A stretch of DNA of 64,000 nucleotides from an uncultured Bacteroidia bacterium (GCA_902801465.1 CADCIH010000006.1:24456-88455), one strand, 5' to 3'. Counted from the first letter of the stretch, positions 27,105-36,385 are shown. Notes: generated by a model from the sequence alone, not told the origin. Made by a program: numbers and translations.

Positions 27105-28274
27105 TTAAGCGTCGTGTTGTTCGTCGTTGGCAACCATAGCCATGACCTCATTGAACATTTCGGTCATCTCATCTTCGAAGTTGATGCCTATGTATGTTGC
27201 GTATTGCTTGGCGATTTCAATGGGTTGCTCTGCTTGGAACTCCTGTACCGTCAGCACTTTGGCTTCCGTTTGAGGGTTGGTCTTGCGTTTGGCGTTGATA
27301 TAGCAGAACCGGCATTGTTTCCCATTGACTAGGTTGGCCGCTTCCATTTGGGCCTCTACGGGCAGGAAGTCATCGATTTCCACGTTCAACCGGATATAGG
27401 CGGGGATGTCGTCGGGAAAGTCTTTTAGAAGTTCCTTGGCGGTCTCCCACGGGGCGAGGCCTTCGGAGGGCAGGGTGACCAAAGGGTGGGGGTTCTGGAT
27501 TTCGATGGTTGACACACTAGGCGACTCGCTGTGTTGGCCGATTTCGACCATGGTGATGGAGTGGCTGAAGGTCTCGTCGAAGCTGATGGGGATGGGGGTG
27601 CCGCAGTATCGTACGTTGTGTTTGCCGCTGTGTACAAACTGACCGTGGTGGATATGTCCCAAGGCCAGATAGTCGTAGCCTTGGCCCAGCTGATCCAGCT
27701 CTATCGCGTCGATGTTGCCCACCGTGTATTCCGTACCTTGTTCGTGTCCTTGGAAGTCGCATCCTTTCACCGTGGTGTGGGCGGTCATCACCACGGGAAG
27801 TCCCTCGGTATTCCTTTCGGCCACCATGTCGAGCAGTTGTTGGAAGAATCCCTCTGGGAGGTTTTGTTCGTAGGTGTATGGGATGGCGATGATGTAGCCT
27901 TTTCCAGGCACTTCGATGATGTGCTCTTCCAGGTTCTCCTTTTCCAGTTGTCCGATGGCATACACGTTCAGTGCCCGCCAGGGGGTGCGGAATATCTCGT
28001 GTTTGGTACCGCTGTCGTGGTTGCCGGCGGTCATCACGATGGTCATCTGAGGATGGGCCTCGTGTATTTTCACCAGTCCGTCCGACAGCATGGTCTGGAT
28101 GGCGTTCGAGGGTTGTGAGGTATGGAACACGTCGCCGCACAGCAGAAACACGTCGGGCTGTTGTTCCTTTACGATGTCGGCCATCTGGTCGAGCATGGCC
28201 TGTTGCTCTTCGTTTCTGCTGTGGTTGTACAACGTGTGGCCCAAGTGCCAGTCGCTGGTGTGGAGGATTTTCAT
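27105..28274 (-). CDS. sbcD: Exonuclease subunit SbcD (Mre11-like nuclease)
   Basis: This 389-residue metallophosphoesterase-type nuclease opens with MKILHTSDWHLGH, the first metal-binding motif, followed by GDVFH and GNHDSG. It forms the nuclease part of SbcCD with the product of the next gene. The ATG at 28274 is chosen over the in-frame ATG at 28295 because the family starts at MKILHTSDWH and the longer version would overlap the upstream stop. The gene lies 17 nt after the dipeptidase gene, so the three probably share a transcript. Confidence 0.92.
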   Translation of the reverse strand: MKILHTSDWHLGHTLYNHSRNEEQQAMLDQMADIVKEQQPDVFLLCGDVFHTSQPSNAIQTMLSDGLVKIHEAHPQMTIVMTAGNHDSGTKHEIFRTPWRALNVYAIGQLEKENLEEHIIEVPGKGYIIAIPYTYEQNLPEGFFQQLLDMVAERNTEGLPVVMTAHTTVKGCDFQGHEQGTEYTVGNIDAIELDQLGQGYDYLALGHIHHGQFVHSGKHNVRYCGTPIPISFDETFSHSITMVEIGQHSESPSVSTIEIQNPHPLVTLPSEGLAPWETAKELLKDFPDDIPAYIRLNVEIDDFLPVEAQMEAANLVNGKQCRFCYINAKRKTNPQTEAKVLTVQEFQAEQPIEIAKQYATYIGINFEDEMTEMFNEVMAMVANDEQHDA

Positions 28275-28291
28275 GGGTGGATGCTTGAAGG

Positions 28292-30025
28292 TCAATAAGC
28301 CTTAAGCTTGTCTCCCGTCTTCTCAATCAGGATACGGTAGTATTCATCGCTGTACTTGGGGTGCTCGCTCTTGATGGGCGTGTATTTGCTGCCGGGTTTG
28401 GTGGGCTGGGCGGTGTTGAGGTTGCCGTCCATGTACTTCATGAAGAGCTCGTGGTAGAACTTCTTCCACATGGTGGTCATCTCGTTGGCGGCATTGCAGG
28501 AGAATGCGGTGAGTTCCTTGATCTGACCGTCTCTGCCTTTGATGGTGGCGATGCGCTTGTCGAGGGCGGGGATGACCGATTCAACCCATTTGGTCTCCAT
28601 GCCGTGCTGGCGTTCGCGGATCTCGGGATGGATGTAGTTGTATTTGGTGTAGGCCCAGTTGCTCATCTGGTTGAAGGTCCAGAAAGCGGAGGTCTCAGAC
28701 CACTCGCTCATTGAGCCGTTGCCTTCGCGGAAGCACTCGGGGATCTCGGTGATGCAGGAGTACATGGGGCAATACACGCAGTTGTCGGTGTCGTCGACGC
28801 CGAACCAGATGATGCCGAAGGGCTCGTAGCCGCGGCTCTGGGCGACGAAGCTGAAGCCGGTTTGTTGGGTGGCGGTGGTGCGCTCATGCACGTAGGTCAC
28901 GCCGTCGACTTGCCAGTCCATGGGACGCCAACGGTAGGGGCAGTGGAAGGGACCGGCGCCCACGTCTTGCGACATGTCGAGTTCGGTGCCTTCGAGATGG
29001 TCGCGCATGAAGTCCATCATGTCGAGCACGCTGACCTTCCCGTTGGGCTTCACCCACAAGGGCATGCGGTTGGTCGGGAAGTTGTCGGGGGTCTGGCACA
29101 TATTGGCCGTGTAAGGCTGGGCGCGCTGGATGTCGCGACCGGTAGCATAGCCCCAATAGTCGTTCATGTTGTCGGTCACCTTGTTGAACATGGCCCACAC
29201 GCGGAGGTCGCAGAAACGGGCGCCGTCGAAGGTGACGGGGTTATAGACATCGGAGAACGAGAACTTGTCGTCGGGACCATCGTAAAGCTTGGCTTCCTTG
29301 GCGAAGCTGATGACGTCGTCGGCATAGACGCAGTCGATGTTCGGGTCCTTCATCAGCTTGTCGATGTTCTTGAAGGTGATGCTGGTCTTGCACTTGCGTG
29401 TAGCCAGGGGGAAGGTGGTGATGCGGGCCTGGTTGGCGTGGCCACTCACATAGCCGTCGGGGATGCGGCGGGCAACCCACACGGCGCCTTTGTTCTGGGG
29501 ACCTTTGCCGATCATCTCGAGGATCCAGCACTCTTCGGTGTCGCAGATGCTGAACGACTCGCCTTCGCTGACGTAGCCGTAGTTATAGACCAGCTCGCCC
29601 ATGCATTTAATGGCTTCACGGGCGGTCTTGGCACGTTGCAAGGTGATGTAGATCAAGCTGCCGTAGTCGATGACACCTTGTCCGTCGTAAAGGGCCTCGA
29701 TGCCACCATAGGTGGTCTCGCCGATGGCGACTTGCCATTCGTTCATGTTGCCTACCACATTGTAGGTGTGGGCGATCTCAGGAATCTGTCCGAGATAGGC
29801 GCCACCGTCCCAGTCATACACATCGCGCATCTCGCCAGGCTTGTGGTCGGCTGCCGGGAAGTGGTAGAGCTCGCCATACAGCACGTGGCTGTCGGCCGCG
29901 TATGAAATCATGCAGGAACCATCGGAGGAAGCTCCCTTGGTGATCAGGAAATTGGTGCAGGCGTTGGCTTTGCCGAAGGCAAACACAAGGGCCAAGGCCA
30001 TCATTGCAGTAATTAGTTTTTTCAT
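28292..30025 (-). CDS. C69 family dipeptidase (PepD-like Ntn hydrolase)
   Basis: This 577-residue exported peptidase has a signal peptide ending KANA, followed directly by Cys23 (CTNFLITKGASSDGS). In family C69/U34 this cysteine becomes the N-terminal nucleophile after cleavage. Characteristic segments follow (VGNMNEWQVAIGETTYGG, VWVARRIPDGYVSGHANQAR). It would cut dipeptides in the periplasm and so complement the PtpA-like peptidase encoded at 8.2 kb. It is the lead gene before sbcD. Confidence 0.85.
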   Translation of the reverse strand: MKKLITAMMALALVFAFGKANACTNFLITKGASSDGSCMISYAADSHVLYGELYHFPAADHKPGEMRDVYDWDGGAYLGQIPEIAHTYNVVGNMNEWQVAIGETTYGGIEALYDGQGVIDYGSLIYITLQRAKTAREAIKCMGELVYNYGYVSEGESFSICDTEECWILEMIGKGPQNKGAVWVARRIPDGYVSGHANQARITTFPLATRKCKTSITFKNIDKLMKDPNIDCVYADDVISFAKEAKLYDGPDDKFSFSDVYNPVTFDGARFCDLRVWAMFNKVTDNMNDYWGYATGRDIQRAQPYTANMCQTPDNFPTNRMPLWVKPNGKVSVLDMMDFMRDHLEGTELDMSQDVGAGPFHCPYRWRPMDWQVDGVTYVHERTTATQQTGFSFVAQSRGYEPFGIIWFGVDDTDNCVYCPMYSCITEIPECFREGNGSMSEWSETSAFWTFNQMSNWAYTKYNYIHPEIRERQHGMETKWVESVIPALDKRIATIKGRDGQIKELTAFSCNAANEMTTMWKKFYHELFMKYMDGNLNTAQPTKPGSKYTPIKSEHPKYSDEYYRILIEKTGDKLKAY

Positions 30026-30070
30026 GTTGAATTGTTAAATAATTATATAAATATATTGTAAATCCCTATA

Positions 30071-30107
30071 AATTCTTAATTCTTAATTCTAAATTCTTAA
30101 TTCTCAA
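30071..30107. repeat. Tandem TTAATTCT repeat at the ribF 3' end
   Basis: Five near-identical units (AATTCTT or AATTCTA) run from 30071 to 30107. The last one includes the ribF stop codon on the minus strand. Similar tracts lie at 46324-46369 and 47521-47540. Confidence 0.75.
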
Positions 30108-31035
30108 GTAGTTTCCTCGCTTCCTCCCTGTCTTTCTCAAGCTGTGCTTTCAAGGCTTTCAGGCCGTTGAACTTTTCCTCGGCGCGGATGCGGTCGATGA
30201 ACCACACTTTGAGCCTTTTGCCATAGAGGTCGCCGTCGAAGTCGAAGATGTTCACCTCGATGATGAAATCGCCCTCTTCGCGGTCGCCGATGGTGGGCCG
30301 GAACCCCGTGTTGGCCATGGCGTTGTACGTTTTCCCGTCGATGACGGTTTGGCAAGCGTACACTCCGGGGTTGTTGATCATGAAGAACTCGTTGGCGATG
30401 TCGAGGTTGGCGGTGGGGAAGCCCAAGGTACGGCCTATCTGGTTACCCAACACCACGGTGCCGGTGACGGAGTAGGGGTACCCTAACAATTCGTTGGCGG
30501 CTTTCACGTTGCCGACCCAAAGGAAATTACGTATCTTGGTGGAGCTTACGGCCACTCCGTCGATATACTTGGCTTCGACTTGCACTGTGCGGAACCCGTA
30601 CTGTTGGCCAAGGTTGTTGAGCATCTCGAAGTCACCCATCCTGTTCTTCCCGAAATGGTGGTCGTAGCCTACCACGATGACGGCAGGATGGAGGCAGTCG
30701 ATGATATAGTTCTTGATGAACTCGTCGGAGGGAGTGCTGGCGAACTCTTTGGTGAACGGGATGATGACGACATTGTCGATGTCAGACTCTTCAAACTTCT
30801 GGAGCTTCTCTTCCTGTGAGCAGATGAAACGGAGTTTCTCTGTGCCGATGGAGAGCACTTGTCGGGGATGGGGGTGGAAGGTCACCACCACGGTCTCACC
30901 ACCGACTTCACGAGCCAGACGGTGCATCTCCTTGAAGATGGCCTGATGGCCGAGATGCACACCGTCGAAGGTGCCTATGGTGACCACGGCGTTTTTGATG
31001 TCGCGGGCTTGTATGCTGTTGTTGATGATTCTCAT
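30097..31035 (-). CDS. ribF: Bifunctional riboflavin kinase / FAD synthetase
   Basis: RibF turns riboflavin into FMN and then FAD. The 312-residue protein has the nucleotidyltransferase motif GTFDGVHLGH near residue 22, SSTKIR, and the C-terminal flavokinase motif GRTLGFPTAN. Length is typical. Its ATG overlaps the asd stop by 4 nt (ATGA), so the two are translationally coupled. Confidence 0.95.
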   Translation of the reverse strand: MRIINNSIQARDIKNAVVTIGTFDGVHLGHQAIFKEMHRLAREVGGETVVVTFHPHPRQVLSIGTEKLRFICSQEEKLQKFEESDIDNVVIIPFTKEFASTPSDEFIKNYIIDCLHPAVIVVGYDHHFGKNRMGDFEMLNNLGQQYGFRTVQVEAKYIDGVAVSSTKIRNFLWVGNVKAANELLGYPYSVTGTVVLGNQIGRTLGFPTANLDIANEFFMINNPGVYACQTVIDGKTYNAMANTGFRPTIGDREEGDFIIEVNIFDFDGDLYGKRLKVWFIDRIRAEEKFNGLKALKAQLEKDREEARKLLEN

Positions 31036-32102
31036 AGAATGTGTTCGATGACGTATTGGGCAATCTGCACGGCGTTGGTGGCGGCTCCTTTGTGAAGGTT
31101 GTCGCTTACCACCCAGAGATTCAACCCGTTGTCGATGCTGAAATCCCTACGGATGCGGCCCACGAACACCTCGTCTCTGTCGTGGGCATAGAGGGGCATG
31201 GGGTAGTCGCATTTGGCTGGGTCGTCCTCTACAACGACACCGGGCATGGCCTCCAACAGTTTCCGGACATCATCGACCTCAAATGGTCTTTCCGTTTCCA
31301 CGTTGACAGCCTCGCTATGGCCTCCTGTGACAGGTACGCGCGTAGCTGTGGCAGTGATGGCGATATGGTCGTCACGCAGGATCTTGCGTGTTTCATTCAC
31401 CAGTTTCTCCTCCTCGGTGGTGTAGCCGTTGTCGACGAAGTCGCCAGCCTGTGGGATGACGTTATAATAGATCTGATGCGGATAGGCAGGGGGCAGCTGA
31501 CCGATGCCGCCAATGAATGTGCCAGCACCTGCGCCTGGGCACGCTCCCACTCCCGCTCCGGGCATATTCATATATACACCGTGCCGAGCATCTTCTTCCC
31601 GATTGAGTTGGACAACTCCCTTCAAGCCGCTGCCGGTAACACTTTGATAAGTGCTAACGACCAAACGTTTGATGCCGTAGGCCTTATGGATGGGCGCCAA
31701 GGCCATCACCATCTGTATGGTGGAGCAGTTGGGGTTGGCAATGATGTGCGTGTCCTTGGTAATGGTGTCGGCATTGATCTCGGGAACGACCAGCGGGATC
31801 TCGGGAACCATGCGCCACGCCGAGCTGTTGTCGATGACATAGGTGCCTTTCGCGGCAAACAAAGGAGCATATTGCTTCGATGCCGAAGCACCCGCCGAGA
31901 AGATGGCAATGTCGGGACAAGCCTCGATGGCATCCTCGACACTTATTAATTGGTGTTTTTTTCCTTGAATAATGATCTCTCTTCCCACCGACCGTTCAGA
32001 TGCGGCAACAATCAGTTCGTCGATTTTAATCTCTTGTTTGCCAAGCACTAACAACATCTTTGAGCCAACCAATCCCGTGGCACCAATAACCGCTATTTTC
32101 AT
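31032..32102 (-). CDS. asd: Aspartate-semialdehyde dehydrogenase
   Basis: Asd makes aspartate semialdehyde for lysine/diaminopimelate, threonine and methionine synthesis. The 356-residue protein has the NAD(P) fold GATGLVGSKML, catalytic Cys126 (NPNCSTIQ) and the segment VSTYQSVTGSG. Residues about 171-206, between NREE and YPHQI, form a Gly/Ala/Pro-rich stretch (PGAGVGACPGAGAG) that I do not recall from relatives and that explains the extra length. It precedes ribF with a 4-nt overlap and is divergent from the lamin-tail gene. Confidence 0.92.
   Translation of the reverse strand: MKIAVIGATGLVGSKMLLVLGKQEIKIDELIVAASERSVGREIIIQGKKHQLISVEDAIEACPDIAIFSAGASASKQYAPLFAAKGTYVIDNSSAWRMVPEIPLVVPEINADTITKDTHIIANPNCSTIQMVMALAPIHKAYGIKRLVVSTYQSVTGSGLKGVVQLNREEDARHGVYMNMPGAGVGACPGAGAGTFIGGIGQLPPAYPHQIYYNVIPQAGDFVDNGYTTEEEKLVNETRKILRDDHIAITATATRVPVTGGHSEAVNVETERPFEVDDVRKLLEAMPGVVVEDDPAKCDYPMPLYAHDRDEVFVGRIRRDFSIDNGLNLWVVSDNLHKGAATNAVQIAQYVIEHIL
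31515..31569. repeat. GC-rich inverted-repeat insert inside asd
   Basis: GAATGTGCC (31515-31523) and GGCATATTC (31561-31569) pair at 8 of 9 positions around a GC-rich centre. The segment encodes the Gly/Ala-rich insert of Asd and looks like an in-frame palindromic element. Confidence 0.5.
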
Positions 32103-32152
32103 AATTATAAAATATAATTCTATTAATATATAAATTTTAATTCTTTTGTTTG

Positions 32153-32160
32153 TATATTTG
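32153..32160 (+). promoter_or_regulatory. -7 promoter box for the lamin-tail gene
   Basis: TATATTTG, 35 nt before the ATG at 32196, in the AT-rich divergent gap with asd. No convincing -33 element is seen. Confidence 0.5.
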
Positions 32161-32195
32161 CGATATTCTAACTCAAATGCAAAAATAATAATATT

Positions 32196-34856
32196 ATGAG
32201 AAAAATAACCCTACTTTTTTTAATTCTGCCTTTTGTGGCTTCCGCGCAGGTGTTTGACGACTTCTCCGATGGCGACTTTACCAGCAGTCCGGAATGGAGA
32301 GGCACCGACACGAGTTTCATCGTCAACAATAACAAACAGCTACAATCTGCCGCTACCTCCGCCGGTGAGTCATGGCTGGCAGTAGGCATAGGGAGTGCCT
32401 TGCAGCACCTTGTCGTAACTCCCGCAGGGAGTTATGCAGTGCTGCAAGGCACTCCCTATGCCACCGAATGGAGGTTCTGGCTGAGAGAAAACTTCAGCCC
32501 TTCCATCAACAACTACGCGGATGTGTGGCTTTGTGCCGACACTACAGCTTTTCCTCTCGCCACACGAGGCTATTTCCTCCGTTTCGGCTCCGCCGGAAAC
32601 CAAGACGCCATCGAACTCTATCGTAAAGACCCCGAAGGAGCGCACCTGATATGTAAAGGCACCGACGCCGCCATCGCCTCTTCGTTTAAAGTCGCCGTCA
32701 AGGTAAAACGCGATGAAGATGGACGGTGGTCCCTGGCTACCGATTACGATAATGTGGGTAACTATGCCGTCGAAGCAGAAGGTGTCGACAATACTTATCC
32801 CATCGAAGGCTGCTTCGGGTTGCATCTCCATTTTACCTCGAGCAACGCCAAAAAGTTCTATTTCGACGATGTATACATCGGTCCGGAAACCATCGACACG
32901 GAGGCTCCAGAATTACTCGCTCTCGAGGTCCTTGACCGCCAGCACCTGCTCCTCACCTTCAGCGAGTCGCTGGCTGAGACGGCCTTGGACCTACAGCATT
33001 ATCGGTTGTCGCGCGATGGGGAAGGGGGTGTGACCGTAACAATCCCGATCGACTCGATAGGCTTTTCTGGTGCGCCCTCACAAGTGCTACTCGCTTTCAA
33101 TGAACCACTTCCCGAGAACTCCAACCTCACACTTCAACTCATCGGAATCACCGACTTGTCTGGCAACACCATGGCAGAAACCACATACGGTTTTTCGATT
33201 TTTCAACCATCTGAAAATGACATAGTAATCAATGAAATTTTCGCCGACCCTACGCCCGCAGTGGGTCTGCCCGAATGGGAATGGGTGGAACTGTTCAATA
33301 CCACAGCGTTCACCATTGACCTTAAGGACTGGTCCTTCCTTATCGGTACCACGGAAAAGAGTTTTCCCTCCATTCAAATCGGGCCTCAAGGTTACCTCAT
33401 CCTCTGTAAGACCGATGCGGAACCGGAGCTGAGCGTGTTTGGTCCCACCTGTGGCTTTCCCAGCTTTGCCATTGCCAATGCGGGGGCCACCTTGCGTCTC
33501 CAAAGCCCTAATGAGACCGTGGTGTCGGAAGTGTCGTTCAACGACAACTGGTACCACGATGCCGACAAGAGAAACGGGGGATGGTCGTTGGAACAAATTG
33601 ACCCCTTCAATCCTTGTGCGGGGACACTCAACTGGTCGGCTTCAAACGACCCTTTGGGTGGCACTCCGGGGCGTGTGAACTCCATCGACTCGCCCAACAC
33701 CACTCCGCCGCAAGTGGCAAGGGTGAGCATGCTGGGCGACAATATGGTGATGCTCTGGTTCGACCAGCAGATGGACCGCGAGAGCCTCAAGGATCCGGCA
33801 CAATACCTTGTGGAAGAACTGCAAATCAACCCCACCGAAGTGTTGTGCAACCCCGTGGAAAACTCCTCTTTGGAAGTGGTGTTCGAGTATCATTTTGAAG
33901 AAGGAGTGGTTTATACCTTGACACTCAACGGGATGACGAGCTGTAGCGGACAGCCCATCGCCCCTGATACACGTGTCAAATTTGGCATCCCTAATGAAAT
34001 CAACCCTGGCGACATCCTTATCAACGAGATTCTCTTCGACCCGATAACACCTTGCGTCGACTATGTGGAACTCTATCAACATTCCGACAAGACCTTCGAC
34101 CTGAGCGAGTTGAAACTAGGCGTCATCCGGGAGGACTTTCCCAATCCCGCCGACACAGTGCTTAAGGAGATTACCTCCGACAGCCGGCTCTTCCTGCCTG
34201 ACAACTACCTCTTGCTTTCGACGGACGGATACACGGTATGTCAACAATACGACTGTGAGACAGGTGACTATCTCGACATGGCCTCGTTTCCCTCGTATGC
34301 CAATTCGGGTGGCCAGGTCTTGCTTATGAGTCGCCAAGGTGTTGTAATCGACCAAGCGCCCTTTGGCGAGCAAATGCACTATCCACTGCTCAAAGAAACC
34401 AAAGGGGTGTCGCTCGAAAGAATCTCTTGGGAGTCGCCTTCCGACCAGCCTGACAACTGGCACTCGGCGGCGGCAGCGGCGCATTTTGGCACGCCGGGCT
34501 ACCAGAACTCCATGATGTCGATGGAGCAGTATGACCCTTTGGAAAACCCCGTTGGGGTGATGCCAGAGGTGTTCTCTCCCGACGGCGACGGCTTCGATGA
34601 CAACTGTCAGATCACTTATCATCTCGATAGCCAAGGGTGCACGATGAACGCATACGTATTCAGCGCCGACGGTCATCTGGTGCGTCATCTGGTCAAAGGC
34701 GAGTTGGTGGCCGACCAGGGCAGTTTCGTATGGAATGGCCTTGACAGCAGAGGCTCACGGGTGCCCATAGGCATCTATGTCGTGGTCACCGAAGTGTTCG
34801 ACTTCGAAGGGGTTGTGAGAAAGTACAAGAACGCCGTGGGGGTGGCGTCGCGATGA
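32196..34856 (+). CDS. Exported lamin-tail-domain protein with FlgD-like C-terminal fold
   Basis: This 886-residue protein has a signal peptide (MRKITLLFLILPFVASAQ) and an N-terminal region (VFDDFSDGDFTSSPEW) typical of Bacteroidota exported proteins. Two lamin tail domains follow (about 345-430 starting IVINEIFADP; about 605-700 starting DILINEILFDP). The C-terminus (about 790-886, PEVFSPDGDGFDDNCQITY then GIYVVVTEVFD) resembles FlgD-Ig or gliding-associated domains that can serve as T9SS signals. A 78-nt palindrome adds 26 codons at about residues 64-89. Probably a surface structural or DNA-binding protein; role unproven. Confidence 0.8.
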   Translation: MRKITLLFLILPFVASAQVFDDFSDGDFTSSPEWRGTDTSFIVNNNKQLQSAATSAGESWLAVGIGSALQHLVVTPAGSYAVLQGTPYATEWRFWLRENFSPSINNYADVWLCADTTAFPLATRGYFLRFGSAGNQDAIELYRKDPEGAHLICKGTDAAIASSFKVAVKVKRDEDGRWSLATDYDNVGNYAVEAEGVDNTYPIEGCFGLHLHFTSSNAKKFYFDDVYIGPETIDTEAPELLALEVLDRQHLLLTFSESLAETALDLQHYRLSRDGEGGVTVTIPIDSIGFSGAPSQVLLAFNEPLPENSNLTLQLIGITDLSGNTMAETTYGFSIFQPSENDIVINEIFADPTPAVGLPEWEWVELFNTTAFTIDLKDWSFLIGTTEKSFPSIQIGPQGYLILCKTDAEPELSVFGPTCGFPSFAIANAGATLRLQSPNETVVSEVSFNDNWYHDADKRNGGWSLEQIDPFNPCAGTLNWSASNDPLGGTPGRVNSIDSPNTTPPQVARVSMLGDNMVMLWFDQQMDRESLKDPAQYLVEELQINPTEVLCNPVENSSLEVVFEYHFEEGVVYTLTLNGMTSCSGQPIAPDTRVKFGIPNEINPGDILINEILFDPITPCVDYVELYQHSDKTFDLSELKLGVIREDFPNPADTVLKEITSDSRLFLPDNYLLLSTDGYTVCQQYDCETGDYLDMASFPSYANSGGQVLLMSRQGVVIDQAPFGEQMHYPLLKETKGVSLERISWESPSDQPDNWHSAAAAAHFGTPGYQNSMMSMEQYDPLENPVGVMPEVFSPDGDGFDDNCQITYHLDSQGCTMNAYVFSADGHLVRHLVKGELVADQGSFVWNGLDSRGSRVPIGIYVVVTEVFDFEGVVRKYKNAVGVASR
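32385..32462. repeat. 78-nt cruciform palindrome inside a coding sequence
   Basis: Perfect 24-nt arms (32385-32408 and 32439-32462) enclose a second perfect hairpin, TAACTCCC / GGGAGTTA (32416-32423, 32427-32434). The length is exactly 26 codons and the reading frame is kept. Confidence 0.95.
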
Positions 34857-34857
34857 G

Positions 34858-35559
34858 TTACATGTCGAGGTTCGACAGCGCCATCAACTCGTTGGTGTCG
34901 GGGTTGAATGCCAGCAGGTTACCCATGCCGGTCTTGTTGACGTTGAACACCCCGTTGTCCAAGGCGATAAAGTCGTAGCCCTTGGGGTGCTGGATGACAT
35001 GGTCGATGAAGCCATAGTCCTCAGGCAGATGGCCGTGGATGATGCGCTTGCCTCCCGTCTTGGAGAAGTCCACCTTGAAGTCTCTCACGGTGATCATGCT
35101 GTGGGTGTCCTTGAAGGGGTCGCTGGCCTTGAAATTCATTCCGGCGTGGACGAGGATATAGTTCTCTATCTCATAATAATAGAGGAGGTTGCGCATCCAT
35201 TCGATATATTTCTCAGGAATCTCCCGGGGACGTTTCACGCCGAAACTCTTGTAAGTCTCCTTGGCACCGACGTTCTCCCAAAGTTTCTGCACGTCGGGCT
35301 TGAAGAGGTGCCGTTGTTGGTCGGCTTCCCAGGTCCTGACGCAGTAATCTTCGTGGTTGCCTTTAAGACAATGGATGTTCCATCCGCCCTCTTGCATGTC
35401 CATGAGAAGGTCGAGCGCTTCTTTGCTTGCGGGACCGCGGTCGATATAGTCGCCCAAGAAGAACAGCTCATCCTCGCGGGTGACTTTGAGCATGTTTTTC
35501 AGTAACGCTTCAAGCGTTCTGGCGCATCCATGTATATCGGGTATAATCCACCTAGCCAT
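34858..35559 (-). CDS. Serine/threonine-type metallophosphatase
   Basis: This 233-residue PP1/PP2A-like phosphoesterase has all the usual metal motifs: PDIHGC (residues 7-12), GDYIDRG, GNHEDY and HGH. No signal peptide is present, so it acts in the cytoplasm. Bacterial relatives include ApaH-like and PrpA-type enzymes; the substrate is not evident. It lies 14 nt after gpmA on the same strand and converges on the lamin-tail gene with a 1-nt gap. A short NGERK-type repeat overlaps its start region. Confidence 0.85.
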   Translation of the reverse strand: MARWIIPDIHGCARTLEALLKNMLKVTREDELFFLGDYIDRGPASKEALDLLMDMQEGGWNIHCLKGNHEDYCVRTWEADQQRHLFKPDVQKLWENVGAKETYKSFGVKRPREIPEKYIEWMRNLLYYYEIENYILVHAGMNFKASDPFKDTHSMITVRDFKVDFSKTGGKRIIHGHLPEDYGFIDHVIQHPKGYDFIALDNGVFNVNKTGMGNLLAFNPDTNELMALSNLDM

Positions 35560-35560
35560 T

Positions 35561-35573
35561 TTCCGTTCTCCGT
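35561..35573 (-). repeat. Short intergenic copy of the [13 protein letters not shown] repeat
   Basis: Between the gpmA stop and the phosphatase ATG, the minus strand reads AACGGAGAACGGAAA (running 2 nt into the flanks). This matches one arm of the in-frame elements in ileS, leuS and the biotin carboxylase gene. Confidence 0.6.
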
Positions 35574-36317
35574 TTATTTCTTTCCTTGGTTGGCGACGGC
35601 GGCCATCAACGCTGCCACTTTCTCGGGATCGCCGAGGAAGAAGTCTTTCTGGAGCTTCATGTTGTCGTCGAATTCAAAGATATAGGGGATGCCTGTCGGG
35701 ATGTTGAAGGCGATGATCTCGTCGTTCGACATGTTTTTCAGCACCTTGACCACGCCGCGAAGGCTGTTGCCATGGGCCACCACCATCACTTGGTCGTGGG
35801 TCTCGAAGGCTTTCATGATATGGTCTTGGTAGTAGGGCATCACACGCTCGATGGTGTCGCACAAGGCCTCGGTGAGCGGGATCTGCTCATCGGTGAGCTC
35901 GGCATAGCGGGGATCCTGACGGGGGCTCTTCGGGTCGTTCATGTCCAGCGCAGGGGGACGCACGTCGAAGGCACGACGCCACAGACGCACTTGCTCGTCG
36001 CCGTATTTCTCAGCGGTGGCTTTCTTGTCGAGACCCTGTAGTTGTCCGTACGACTTCTCGTTCAAACGCCAGGTCTTGTAAACGGGCAGCCAGTCCATGT
36101 CCATGGTGTCCAACACATAGTTGAGGGTCTTGATGGCCCGTTTGAGGTATGATGTGAAGCAAATCTCAGGTTTGTAGCCGTTCTCCTTCAGCACCTTGCC
36201 GGCCTCGATGGCCTCCTGGATGCCTTTCTCGGAAAGATCCACGTTGGTCCAACCGGTAAACAGGTTCAACTTGTTCCATTGGCTCTCGCCATGACGGATT
36301 AAAATCAGTTTTTTCAT
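35574..36317 (-). CDS. gpmA: 2,3-bisphosphoglycerate-dependent phosphoglycerate mutase
   Basis: This 247-residue glycolytic enzyme interconverts 3- and 2-phosphoglycerate. It opens with LILIRHGESQWN, containing the catalytic histidine, and has FTGWTNVDLSEKG, LNEKSYGQLQGLDK and the second histidine in VAHGNSLRG. Length matches the family. It is probably co-transcribed with the phosphatase gene 14 nt downstream. Confidence 0.95.
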   Translation of the reverse strand: MKKLILIRHGESQWNKLNLFTGWTNVDLSEKGIQEAIEAGKVLKENGYKPEICFTSYLKRAIKTLNYVLDTMDMDWLPVYKTWRLNEKSYGQLQGLDKKATAEKYGDEQVRLWRRAFDVRPPALDMNDPKSPRQDPRYAELTDEQIPLTEALCDTIERVMPYYQDHIMKAFETHDQVMVVAHGNSLRGVVKVLKNMSNDEIIAFNIPTGIPYIFEFDDNMKLQKDFFLGDPEKVAALMAAVANQGKK

Positions 36318-36385
36318 GGTATGGTTATTGTTGTATCTTATTTTTTGTTTTTTTATAAATCGGCCTCAAAAATAATAAAAAAAAC

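Noticed and set aside
28862..29905. Plus-strand ORF of 347 codons opposite the C69 dipeptidase
   Set aside because: Antisense shadow; the dipeptidase has a signal peptide and the catalytic cysteine in place.
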